Shown here: positions 1-12,900 of the stretch, in pieces
Layout of the letters: each line of letters starts with the position of its first letter
How positions within the stretch are numbered: position 1 is the first letter of the stretch
Assembly (NCBI GenBank): GCA_018389105.1
Contig: JACATO010001009.1
Coordinates: 653,001 to 717,000, forward strand
Source of the DNA: Nautilus pompilius
Lineage: Eukaryota > Mollusca > Cephalopoda > Nautilida > Nautilidae
Reading direction: 5' to 3'
DNA length: 64,000 bases
Made by a program: the position numbers and the translations under genes
The notes under the pieces: generated by a model
Told to the model about the DNA's origin: nothing
The model's database searches: none
What the model saw: the letters and a program-made list of their open reading frames with translations, nothing else

Positions 1-59
1 AAAATTTTGCTGTTAGTGGAAGCTAACATAACTAGCTAGGCTGTCTGAAATGAGAATAT

Positions 60-620
60 AAAATGCCAATGCTACCGGTGTGAAAATGATTGGAAAAAAA
101 TTAAAACTGGTAGAAAGACAGTGACCACCATTGACCCCAGTAAAAATTTGTACACATATCCACCCAGATCAGGTGATGGTCCAGCTGTCACTGTTTGGTT
201 ACATATACCATTCTTCAACCGGGGCCACTTCCAACTGATCAAAAGACTCTGGGTGGACTTGGCAACCACAGACAAGCCTCCATAAAATGTCCCAAACATG
301 TTCAATCAGATTTAAATCCAAATGTCAAGCAGGACATTCATATGAATGATGCTGTGGACCTGAAGCGCAGCACTGACAACATGTGCTTAGTGCAGACATG
401 TGTTGTCATTCATAAAGATGAGCTGGACCTGGCCATTTTCCCTGGGGGGTAATGAGAGGTGTAATGATCTTATCTCTGTATCTGACACCAATCATGGCAC
501 TCTTCCTAATGATGAAACGATCAGTTCTTTAGCCAACTTAAATGTCAGCTCATTCCATGAGGTAATCCTCTACCAAATCAATCATGCTAGATAATGGCAC
601 AGTAAGAAAATCATTCCCCA
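60..620 (-). mobile_element. Tc1-like transposase fragment (decayed)
   Basis: Minus-strand reading across several frames gives RYRDKIITPL, then a Tc1-style pass over the second catalytic Asp region, then HLDLNLIEHVWDILWRLV (family form SPDLNPIEHVWD) and QLEVAPVEEW. Stops and shifts break it. Inverted terminal repeats were not found, so the ends are approximate. It lies in the intron after exon 34. Confidence 0.75.
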
Positions 621-3600
621 ACTTGTCTCTATATTCTATCCCATGTGTCACTGATACCTCAACAGAATCTAAATTTGGTCTTAATGGTTCAACTTCCATT
701 TCAATGTTGTTCTACTCATCACATGTGTAGCTGCTGATGCAGCTGTGTTAGAGAGAAACAGCATTGGTATTCTGGACTGTATACTCCTAGCATGAAGACT
801 GTTACAAAATGTCTATGTCAAAATTCTATGATTGTTTGCTCTTTGGAGCTAATTTAGGAAAGACTGTGCTGATTTTGTCTAGAAAAAGTGACAATATAGT
901 TATCCTCACTGTTGTGGAGGTGCTGTAACCCTTAGGTGACCTAAAAATCTCCCTTGGAACTAGATAGTCTGATGGTAACTTGTTAGTGCCATAGAAATGA
1001 CACTGATTAATATTTTTTCAACCAAGCAACAGCAGTCTGTATCATATTTCCTTAAACCACCCAGATGGCCTCAGCGATGCTGCCTTTGGTGTTAAATCAC
1101 ACCAACCCCTAAGCATTCTTAAACTAACTTACACCACACACATGGACAGTTCATGGAGAAAGCAGCAATGGATTGTGTGTAACAATGTACAGTAAGCAGC
1201 CTATTATCTAACCCCCAGATATCCACCTTTCCCAATATAAGCCAAGATCAGTTCAGTTTTTGCTATCTAACCTTTACAGTTAACTCAGAGGAGTTGTGTA
1301 TCCACTGCCTGTGCACACTCAGATTGCTTCTAGTAAGATGGTTAGTACTCTACGCATTTTTTGCTCATTGATCAGTTGTATTCTTCATTGCTAGTAAACT
1401 TTATCAGTGATGATAAATGTAATTCTTTGCAAAAGGTCATCCATTAATGCTATAGTTTGGCTAGTGCTTTGACAAGCAATCAAAAAACTAAAGAAAAAGA
1501 ACAAGAAAGAAGCTGTTGGATAAACAGCAACATTTATTTAAAATTACACCATTTGGGTATCCAACTTTTTCAAATATCCAATGTGACCATCTTCAGGTCC
1601 CATTAAGGTCAGATACCAGGTATTTTACTGGATGCAGATTAAGTGGTAGAAACGATTTGCTCATTAGTTTCAAAGGTCATTTAGCTCCAGAGATGATGGT
1701 GGTCTTGTGAATGCAGGCGGATAAAATCTAGAATTGTTGGTGAAGGTTCAATATTTGGACTAATACACCTTTTAAAATTGTGACCATTCTATCAGTTTTG
1801 TTAAAATCTTTAAGTTTTTTTTTAGTTTTAAAGTGCCATGATCTGTTTTGTGTTTTAAATACAGATCCACAATCACATTACTTGTGAAGAATTATTTTTA
1901 TTCTATCTTTTTCTCTAATTACTTCACTGTATTTTGATTGCTTGATCTTCTTTAGTCTTTTTCTTCATTTTCAGTATTACATATTTTATAATATTCTTTA
2001 ATTTTATCAAGGTTTTAACCTTTTATCTATTATTTTAACTTTTTTATCTTTATTATGTTTATGTTGATATAATTTTGAATTTTTATTTAAGTCTTTGATA
2101 TGTAATTGTCATCTCAAAGTTGAATTGTTTCATTAAAAGTATTTTAAATCTTTTCCAAGTTCTTCCATTTATTTATATTTAATTACATTAAAAAAATTTT
2201 TATACGCAAAAACCTTTAGAAAACTTATATAGAGAAATATGATAAAAAATCAAAATATTTTAGAGGAATTTTCGTAGAAGGTACTCTTTGCAATAAATCT
2301 GATAAAGCAGATTGTGGTATTTTAAATTCAGATTCAGTTAAAAATCATGCTTCGTACTACTGTGACATTGCATGCTCAAAGTGCATTATCATGTTTGGAT
2401 TCTTTCCTTGATTTTTAGATCCCCTTTAAACAAAATATGAATACATCTGAATGTTCCATAGTACAGCAAGCTTCGAAACACTTGTTTCTTATTTTTTTTT
2501 TTTTGTTTAAGTATATTTTCAAAAGCAGAATAACATTTTTGCTAAAGAAAATATTTTGCAACTTTTTAAATTAAAAGTTGGCAGTGTTTTTTTTTAGTAT
2601 AGCAATATGATCAGAGCTATTTGTTAGATTCCATGAAAGCACTGCCTAATAAAATTTTTAATTTCATATGCATTAAGAAGAAAATAAGATGCAACAACCC
2701 TAGTAGTAAAAATGATCTCTTGTATAAGAAATACTTGTCATAAAAAGTGAAGTTTATACACTCATCAGATGCAGGATTTCAAACATTCAAATCTATCAGT
2801 CAGTTTGGAAATAAAAATATATAGTATTCAAAGAAGAAACATTCCAATATAAAATGATTTCTAAAAGTTTTCTATTTTCCTACAATTATTTTACAATTTT
2901 CCATAAAATATTAGTGTTTCTGTTACATTTAGTACTTGTGGAGGCATCAATTCTGCTGTTTATTCATGAACCTGAATGAATGCTCTGTATTAAAGTTAAT
3001 GCTAAGTCTAGTATACATAATAGTGAAATGTTTACTTATAGTGCCCTACCATGGCCATTCCAATAAAATGAATATGTCTGACTGAAATTCTCTAGTTCCA
3101 ACAACTTTGGTCAGGGCATGTAATGCCGTAATTATCCACTAGAGAGCATTGCCCCTATCCTGTGCTATGAGAGGCTCAGGTGATGTCTCCTCTTAATCAT
3201 AGAGCACAGCAATTAAGTTCACTACAACAAAGAAGTGCAACTTTTGTGAGAATGAAGGAAGCAGTGGTGAAGTTTATCAAATATCTACAAATATTGAGAA
3301 CTGAGGGAATGACAAAATAAGTATATGTGAAAGATATGATTTATTAGAGCCTTCAGCAACACACATGCAAAAAGTACCCATTAAGCTTAGGGATTTTGTG
3401 AGCACTTCCAGACCAGACATTTTTAGCAGAATTTTTTCATGAAACATTTTTCAGGGATTTGCTATACCCATTTTGGTGTTGAAAAAAATGCTTTGATCAA
3501 AATAGTTACCACAAACTATGAAAATTAGAGGAATTATTGCTGAAATCAGAAAAAATCTCATACAGTTACCAAATTGATTAATCAGTTTTAAGAAGTTAGT

Positions 3601-4458
3601 TAATTTTCATAAAGAAATTAATTCCCAAAAACTTGGGTATTCAATTCTGCATTCTCAGTAATACTGAAAGCATTTTCTAGTTTCACTTATTTTCTACTGA
3701 TGAATGTATATAAAGTAGCACTAGTTCGTAAGTTTATTCAACTTTACCCACCACTTTTTAATTGAAAAAAAGTTTTACCTTGTATCTGTACTCCAGATGC
3801 ATCCAGAATGGATTTCTGACAACTAAATTTCAAAATTCAAATTTTTTCTGTAACCAGCCATCCCCTTGACACAAAGACCTTGCTTGACTGCTTCACAACC
3901 TCAGCCTACAGATCTCTTTAAAAATTCTTTCACCAAAACTGTTTGCCAGCCTTCATTAGTGGGTAATGATAATTCAAATATTTATCATAATGGTGTCAGA
4001 CTGAGATTTAACACAATTAGAATTTTGAAGATGAAATATCAAGTATACAGAGAAGCGAGAATCAATAAGACCTGCTTTTCATATCTTTTAACAAGTTTAA
4101 TAAGGTTTAAACTTTAATAATAATAGTTTTTTTGTTTATCTTACTTTCTATATTTTGTCATGGATTCAGTGAAAAATTTGAGAAATTTTGTTTATTTAAT
4201 CATATTACACACATCCCATTCATTCTTGTTAACAAGTTATTTTCACTGCTCTTGCATTCTGTCTAATATAGTAGTGACAAAGTGAAAGTATCCTAAATTT
4301 GGCCTTTGTTAATTACTTATAATACTTTGTCTTGCTTACCAAATTTACAGTTTAGGAAATAATTATCTCTAACCCAAGTTGCAGTGTCCTCTTGGGCTTA
4401 TGGTCCCAAGGATACTATAATACATAAACTCAATAAAATCAAATAATTTTGTATTTAC
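621..4458. other. Intron sequence, no gene recognised
   Basis: AT-rich intron downstream of exon 34, running off the window edge. Short ORFs here lack domain wording and no dynein exon was found. Part of 621-1300 has higher complexity and may be more of the Tc1 element, but I could not read it as transposase. Confidence 0.5.
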
Positions 4459-4584
4459 CTCAAGTAGCCACTTTTCCCCCACCATCTCATCCCTGTAGTT
4501 AGACAAAAATGGTCCCATGTAAGAGAGAAAAGCTGCAGCTATCAGGCAGTCTCCTATCAAGAAACCCATCTTTTTTTCTAATTT
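4459..4584 (-). CDS. DNAH10: DNAH10-like exon 34: start of AAA5 (last exon in window)
   Basis: Forty-two codons (1798-1839): [20 protein letters not shown] then [13 protein letters not shown]. 'L-GD-L-AAAFLSY-GPF---YR' is the stalk-AAA5 boundary motif. Acceptor GCTTTCAG, donor GTAAAT, phase 0. The rest of AAA5, AAA6 and the C-terminal domain must lie beyond position 1, because I find no dynein wording in 1-4458. Confidence 0.95.
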
Positions 4585-7500
4585 CTGAAAGCAGATAATT
4601 ACATCTATAATACATAAAGAAAACTTAACTTCTTCTGAGAAAGGTTCCTGACCGAAACAAAAATAAAGCATCAAAAGCATAAAATTATGTATGTGTAATT
4701 CTGATTTTTATGTTCTAAAACAAGAAAGTGTAATAGGTCAAAGAAAAGAAAGAATTAAAGTAAAAGAAGCCAGAAAATGTAAGAGAAAATATTAGCATTG
4801 CTTACAGTATTTTGACCATATTGGGTAGTTTATAATATGTTGAAATGGTTGTTGTCAAAAATTATCCTACAAATTCACAGGTATAAATTACATTACTGAA
4901 AAAATCTATGTAAATACTAAATATTTTTAAATATTCCAATTCCCATTCAAATCTTTCAAAACATAGCATATTAAATTTTATTCAAGAAATGTGATAAAAC
5001 ATTTTTTAAAGCTTGAATTTCAAATACACATAAGGTGCTTCTTATGAATTTCTCAGCTAAAGGTAATAAATACATCACACTAATACTTCGTGAAAAGTAA
5101 TACAGTAAAGTCTCACTTAACACAAATCCTCTTTACAAGATTTATAAAGTAGGGAATAAAGTTCACTTTACACGGCGATGTTTCATTGGAACAAGATCCC
5201 GCCGCCAGACAAAGTAGTCCACGAGAGAGGCGGTGTTTGATATTCTTCCGCCATAGCCAGTGGGCCATCACTTACCGAATTGTGATTTTATCCCTTAATA
5301 ACAGTGGGACCCCCCAAAAAAGTGAGGAAATTAGTGCTTCATCACCAAACATGAAACGAAAAAGTCACTCTTTGGAAGTAAAATTGGAGTCATGGAGCGA
5401 TTTGAGAAAGGTGAAGGACTAATGGATGTTTCGCATGCGCCGGACTATCCGTTCAGATGCGGATGAGATAAAAGCAAGTGGTCTGCGTGCTGCTGCATCA
5501 GTGAGTGGTGGTAGGCCTGTCATTATGGAATGGACGCAAAGGCTTTTGGGTTCTTGGATTGAGCACCAGATGAAGCAAAACGTTCCGTCAAGTCCCCAGG
5601 TTTGTACGGTGCAAAGCATCGAGTTTGCACGAATCGCTGAATAAAGACGAAGGTGAAAGTGATGTGAAACCTTTCCACGCGGGTCAGGGATGGTTTTCCC
5701 AGTTTTAAGAAGCGGTTTAATGTACACAGCATAAAAGTCACGGAAGAAGCAGCCATGGCCGATAGAAATGCAGCTGAAAGTCAGATTTACATTGGAAGAT
5801 GATGCCAAACAGAACTTATATCTCCCAAGACAGAAAAATGCCCCCAGTTTTAAAGTTGCAAAAGATCGATGCCCTCTTCTATTAGGAGGCAACACACAAG
5901 GAGACTTAAAACTCAAACCCTTAATGGTGTATCATGCGTGGACCTTATGATACTTAGTTGTTATGTTACTCTTCATTTCTTTCTCTCTCACACACCTACT
6001 TACACATATCCTCATTGGAAATTATATTTCACTTAACACAGTAGTTTTCGGGCACAGGTTAATCGCGTTAAGTGAGACTTTACTGCACTGTATAATTTGA
6101 AAGAAATAAATTTAACATTTATTCAAGCAGAAGCAAACTTCAAGCAGATATTACTGTAAAAACCACACCAGTTTTCTGTACCCAATCAGGTTTATAGTTA
6201 ATTGTTTAGTTTCGGATTCCACAGATAAGAGAAACTAAATTTTAAAAACGGTTGTAGTTTTGCTGCTGTTAAGCCAGGCAAACTATCTTAGAATTTTTAA
6301 AATCAGTTTTAGCTTTTCACTAAAATAATTTGTTTGTTGCCAAAAAATCATTGCTTCTGGGTGGAATAAATTAAGTATGATATTCTAATGGATTTAACAA
6401 AAAAAAAAATAAATAAAATACACTGCTTGAAGCATCAGGTAGTGAATATTATTACATTGCTTTTTTTTTTTTAATTACACAAACTGTTGTGATCTTTGTT
6501 TAGAGGGTGAGAAAACATCTTTAACAACAAATATTTGTCAAAATAGAACTATCAAAGAGAAAGTCTTCTTTCATCACCTGATAGAATAGCATAAAATGTG
6601 CCAGAAATGTAATTATAATGATTTTCAAAGTAATAATCAAACTAAGGAAATGGCATCATGACTTTGCTAATTAGCATATAATTTAGAGAAACTAAAAAAA
6701 AAATAAATAAATATACAAGTAAAAATGTCTACCAATCATTTGGAAAAAAAATATTTCTTAAAAAACTTAATTTGAATAAAATGTTTATAAATAAAACAAG
6801 TAGCATTTCAACAGAATACTCCACCTCAACTGTTTCTTCCCATCTGATTTTCTCTCCAGCCAAGCCAGACACTAATTTTGCTGCCCTGTCCAACATTAAT
6901 TCTGTCTGCTCAGCTTTTTTACGAAGTTCTTCTTTTTGTGCTAATTTTTCATCATATTGTTGTCTCAACTCAGCCATTTTGGCTTCTACCTGCAGAAATA
7001 CAATTTCAAAATAAAATGTGCTATAGCAATAACAATTAACACTTGCTATCAAAAAATCTAATAGTAAAGTGGCCTTTAAACAGCTTAATATTTCCTAATC
7101 TATTATCGTTATATGAAACTTATTATGCATTAATAATGCTGAGTCAGTAAAAAATAGCACATAAACTTTACATCAGTGAAATCAGCAAATTAAAAATTCT
7201 GTGGTCTGCAAAAAAGAATGGCGCCACTGAATGCATTCTGGCATTTTCTTGCACACCATTCTTCCTTCATGAGTGTTTCTCACAAACCCCATACCATCTT
7301 GGACACATCAGATCTGCTACTTGTTCATGATAAGAATGGATGTTCTATCCTAAATCCAATATCTCTTAAAGCTATTAAGTACCTGATTTGCCATATAAGT
7401 TGTCTAAATTAAAATGTTTCACCAAAAAATTGGTTTACCTTTTAGTGTCAAGTCTTAGGCAATCCTACATAAAACAAATTGGTCAAAAGAGAAAACAAAA

Positions 7501-9897
7501 ACATTCCAAACATAATTTGAATACACTCTTTATATATGTAATATAATTATTTCAAATCACAGTTTTCTTACTCTGAGGTGATGTGTTAACAAGAGATAAA
7601 TGGTTATAACAAAAGTTTAGCCTACCTCTGCCAACTTTGCTTTAGCATCAGCAAGAGCGTTCTGCTTTTCTTTAAGCTGGAACAAAGCTGCATTCAGTTT
7701 CTGTTTTTTTGGCTCCACAACTCTGTATATACGGCCGTACATTTCCATAGCACGCACCCACATGCACAAGGATTTAGCTGCCAAAGACACTCGTCCTATA
7801 ATGTCTGGCTGAAAGTCAGCCTGGGCAACATATTTGCCAATTTTTGTTAGTACACGATCGCTGATGTTGTCTTTATCAAAATTCATCAGTTGCTTAATAA
7901 AATTTTGATCACCTAAAAAAAAAAAAAGATTTTAATTAAATTTTTTTAAAAATTAAAACACACACACTCTCTCTCTCTGTGCTTTCAATGAATAGATTAG
8001 TTGCACTAGTATAAAATAGAGTAAGGTGTCTGTTTCGTTAGTCTTGGAAAAGTTTTTTTAAATTTTTAATATATTTTTAATTTAAAATAAAAATAATTAC
8101 AAAATAATAATTAGAAGAATTTTTAATATAATTTTCTCCATACCATCTGAGACAGGTGGTGTGTATTTTTCAATCATCTTTTTCTCTTAAATAAAGAAAG
8201 TAAACTAACTGTTAGTCAGCATGAGACTTTTGAGGGGTGTTCATTAGGGAATGCTCCTATATTTTGTATATTTGGTTTATTCATTTTATCTGATAACTTA
8301 AAAACAGTATTTTTTATAATAAATTTCAAATTTTGGAAATATCAGGAAGTACAACAACACAAACTTTGATTTTGTATCTGTAGAACTTTTTCTTTCAATT
8401 TTTCATGGCATCTTTATAAATAATGTAAAGTTTTTTTAAGCACCAAAGTAAAATGAATGGCGTAGACTTGTTTTTAGCAACAAGTCGCATGGAAGTAAAT
8501 GACCTGACATATAGATTTTGCTGCAGTTAATGGGTTTTTAATTGATTTGGACACTGCAAAACAAGATGTTTCTTAGAAATCAAAGACTTCCAGCCTTTCT
8601 GTGTAACAACAGTAAATTAAAAGGATTTACCAAGTTGTCGCTTTGATTCAGCCCAGGTTGGTTCAGTGCCTCGTAATATCATGACAGCTTCCATTACCTT
8701 TTCTACAAGAGCTGGAGGTCTGCCGTAGGATTTGATTTCAGTCATATCTTTCTTATTTAATGATTCTAGAGCCTAAAATAAAATGTAATTAGTGATGTTC
8801 TAACAACCAGAAAGTAATTTATGTGCGTGAGAATACTGATAGCATATTTTTTTCTTTTAATGAAGTGTGTTCCATGGTGATAACCTGGCCACCACTTGCT
8901 GATTGATGACGCTATAACTATTCCCTTTTCTCTTTAGTGAACAAAAGCAGAGATGTTTACTTTATTTCAGGTGCAAATCTGAGAGAGCACAATCTATATA
9001 GCAACATTCCGAAAAGCCTAAAAATATCTCATTTAAAATAATATATTTGATTACTTTAAGCTGCAGGATTATCTATAATTTGTGTGACCATAGCTTACTA
9101 GATTATTTGTATCAAAATCGATATTCTAAAATTCTGTAAATTATCTATAAACCTATAGGTAGTACAAAAATTTCTTACTACATTTTTACAAATTTACTTA
9201 AAATAGTTATAATTCTTTAAAAAAAAAAAAAAGGATTAAGTTTCCAAGAAATTAATTTATTTTATACAATTTTTTTAGGTTGAAACAAATAACATTATAC
9301 GAGATTGGGTTATAATAAAGATAAATACACAGGCAAATGAAATATTCCAGTACCCTCATAGCTTCTTCTAAGGCTGGTAAAGCTTCATCGAGATCATGCT
9401 GGGCAAGATCAGCCATGTGCTTGCACTTGGCCTCCTCCTCAGCTATCCGTTCACCTTTCTGGGTTACAGACTATAAAAGATAATTAATAATGTCCCATTT
9501 CATGAAAAATTTATATCATGAGAGAGAGAGAGATGGAGAGAGAGAGATGGAGAGAGGAGAGATGGAGAGAGAGAGAGATGGAGAGGGGGTGGGAGAGATG
9601 GAGAGAGAGAGAGATGGAGAGGGGGTGGGAGAGATGGAGAGAGAGAGAGATGGAGAGAGAGAGAGATGGAGAGGGGGTGGGAGAGATGGAGAGAGAGGAG
9701 AGAGAGATGGAGAGAGATGGAGAGATGGATGGAGAGAGAGAGAGAGAGAGATGGAGAGATGGATGGAGAGAGAGAGATGGAGAGGAGAGAGATGGAGAGA
9801 GAGATGGAGAGATGGAGAGAGAGATGAGAGAGAGAGATGGAGAGAGAGATGGAGAGATGGAGATGGAGAGAGAGATGGAGAGAAAGATGGAGAGAGA

Positions 9898-9930
<33 letters not shown>

Positions 9931-12900
9931 TGGAGAGATGGATGGAGAGAGGGAGATGGAGAGAGAGAGAGAGAGATGGAGAGGAGTGGCGGGAGAGAAC
10001 TCATTCCTCCCTGTACAAGTATAAAAACATCAGAACAAATTAAAGTAAAGGGAAAGGCAGCTGGCTCCCCAAGCTAAGGAGAGCACCACTGTGGTTAAAA
10101 TGAATGGAGGCTTGGGTCCTATATGGTATAGATCAAGAACTGAGCTCAAAAACTACTACTGATATATATACCACATACAATGATTGTGTGTGGGTATTAC
10201 AATGTGCCAGCCAGCAGCAGTTAAAGAAAGTGGAGGAATAATAGTAAATGATGAGGTCAGCTCACCATCATTAACTAAACAGAAGAAGCTTGCAGTGATG
10301 AAAGGACACCCTCCTGGATTATTACCTTCCAGATAAAGCTTCTGCCAGCAGTCCAACACCAGCTGCTTGCACACAGCATTACATTAGACACTGTCCACCA
10401 CCCCACCCCCAGTTCTAGATTCCAACTTTACCCACTGCAAATTATATTTAAGCACTAATCAAGGTTTGTTTTTTTAATGTAAGGTTTTGATAAAAATAAA
10501 TACAATTACAGTCAGTCACTTGTTCATATGTTGTTTCTAAAAAATGATTAAAGAACTGATATAAATGCAAAAATAAAAGTAGATGAAATAAACCAAACTA
10601 ATGTGTAGACAGTTCATTATATGTATAGTTTTTAAATGTGCCACCAATTTTCAAGTTGTAAAACTTTAGTAACTGATCTAAACAATTTCAATAATATAGT
10701 ATATTAAACATTGTCTGTATTTGCATGTGAAAAAATACATTTCGTATGCATGAAAACAGTTTATTGATAGATCCTTCCTGAAATGACAAAAAAATATATA
10801 TGCTACATCCAGCAAACTGCCTTGACAAGCACCAATACCTCCATGGTTTTCCACAAGTCACACGTCACTGCTTCATTAGGTCTAGAAATCTTCTGAAGTG
10901 AGCCCTGTGGCATCAGCACTCACTGCTAGTAAGTCACTAAAGATTGTAAACAGAGCTCCAGTGATAAAGTTAATGCTCCAACACACACTGTGCATGTTCT
11001 GCTGGTTCCATATCTGAAGGAAGTGCTGGCCATGGCATGAAAGCAGTTCACTGTTCTTAAAGGCAATGTCCAAAAAAAAAAAACTCAGAACATGAGTACA
11101 AACGCTGTCCTGATAGAGGAGATTCAGGTTTGAGTTTACCTGGAAAAAATGGCTTAATTTGATTCTGAAGAATGTCATTCCTGTAGGTAACCACATTCAC
11201 TAGACTGCTAAAAATCATTCCAGCATATTCCCTGCCACAACAATTTCTCTTGTTTACACATTATTCTGCTTAACATTTACACCTGTGGTATCACACTCCC
11301 ATCAGCGGATGATAAACCCATTTGACTCTTGTCAGTGGAGAGAACATTCTTCCAAATTCATTGAGACAAGCACATACACTGTTGCATGTACTGAAGCTAA
11401 CAAGTTGGACTTGTCAACCATAGCCAAATAAGACATTACTCAAAACCACTTGGTGAACACACTTCACTCAAATGAGGAAAGTAACCATCTCAAGTAAAGT
11501 TCTGCAAAATCTCAGCTGGTTTGTTGAATGATTCAAGCAGCACATACAAACTGACAAAATGAATCCTGGTACATTGTGTTCGAGTACTGATTAATTATTT
11601 TTTGTTTGTTAGGTTCAATGAAGTGTTAATGCATTACACAAGTGTCAATACTTTTAAAGTGGTACCTTTCTAAATCATCAGTTCAGTAAATATATCTTTT
11701 AATAAATAATGTGGGAGATTAATATAAACAAATCAATAACATAAGAGAGTACCTACCTTCTGTTGTTCATCAGCCTCTCTTTTCTGCTGAACTAAAATCA
11801 CAAGATATTCCTCACATTGCTGCTGGAATTCAGCCACCTTCTTCTTAGCGATCTCAAGGTCTACAGACATATTCTGAACTTTCTCACGAGTTTCATCAAT
11901 TTTACTCAAACCACTCTTCAGTTTGTTGGCTGCATCACCTAATTCTTTCTTCTTTTCAAAAAGCAGACTAAAAAAATTGAAATCTAAAGTTGATATTGCT
12001 ATTTGTTGATATTTTTTGCTAAAAATACTTTCATATAATGCAAATAACTTTAAAAGATTGCAAAAGTTCTTATTATATCATTTTGAACTATGAACTTAAA
12101 CTATCATTTAAGTAAAGATTTTGAAATCATCATACTCTAAACTTGCTATACCTATCTTTACTAGTAAAGAGAATAAATAAAACCCATATTTAAATCTAAC
12201 AAAATACATTTTTTTTCGCTTTTTTAAAATTTCAAACTGTACCCTAAACTTACGTTTTATATCCTGACACAAGTTCCAGGTAATTGGTTGGAGTGACATA
12301 ATTATGTCTTTTCATTTCCATGAACATACGCTGAGAATAATTCGCAACAGACTTGTGCATTATGGAAAATATTTTTCCCAGACTTGGCTTCAATTTGTTC
12401 TGAAACATTTTGATAAACAAACAGTGAAATTATTTTACAGCAATAGTGTTTGATTTTGTAGGCATCCACAGTGAACTGAAGTAAAATGTTGATGAATTGT
12501 AAAATATGTATGTATAGTAATACAAAACCTGTTCACATTCTTTTCATTAAGTAAAATTTTCTTATTTTTAAAATTCATTTTCGTCTGAAAATTTGAGTTA
12601 AATGAACCAGTTTATTAATGTTCTATTTGGCCAAAAGTTGATATAAATTAACCACAAAGTTGACAAATATTATTTTAAACAAGAAGCTAAAAACAGCTAT
12701 ATTTTTTAAAAGTTATTATACAGTACATTAAAGTAAAAATTATTTGAGTTAAATTTAAATTTATAAAATCTTTGGTCAAACACTTTCAGACTTATTTTAG
12801 CACTTTTCAGAATATAAAAACATACTATACCTATTAAACTTTTTAAAAATTTTATACCAGAATAAGTAAAAAAAAAAATATCATAATCTTTTTTTAAAAT

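Larger units (their letters stand above)
6990..9353. other. Introns between exons 33 and 30, little content
   Basis: Intron stretches 6990-7625, 7913-8630 and 8773-9353 (the exons lie between them) are AT-rich with short A/T runs and a small CA/CT repeat near 7961-7979. No transposon, RNA gene or extra exon was recognised. Confidence 0.5.

Noticed and set aside
60-620. Open frames on both strands at the left edge as possible small genes
   Set aside because: The minus-strand reading in mixed frames is a broken Tc1 transposase; the open frames are remnants or shadows.
1-4458. Further dynein exons (AAA5 onward)
   Set aside because: I looked for the expected AAA5 and AAA6 wording on the minus strand and did not find it. 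The next intron seems to run off the window.
5186-5950. Overlapping ORFs of 60-165 codons as a host gene cluster
   Set aside because: They fall within terminal inverted repeats and match broken Tigger transposase; the minus-strand 165-codon frame is a shadow.
9490-10077. Long open frames (160-195 codons) on both strands rich in Arg-Glu or Ser-Leu
   Set aside because: They are translations of a GAGAGATGGA tandem array, open only because the repeat lacks stop codons. There is no start context or domain.
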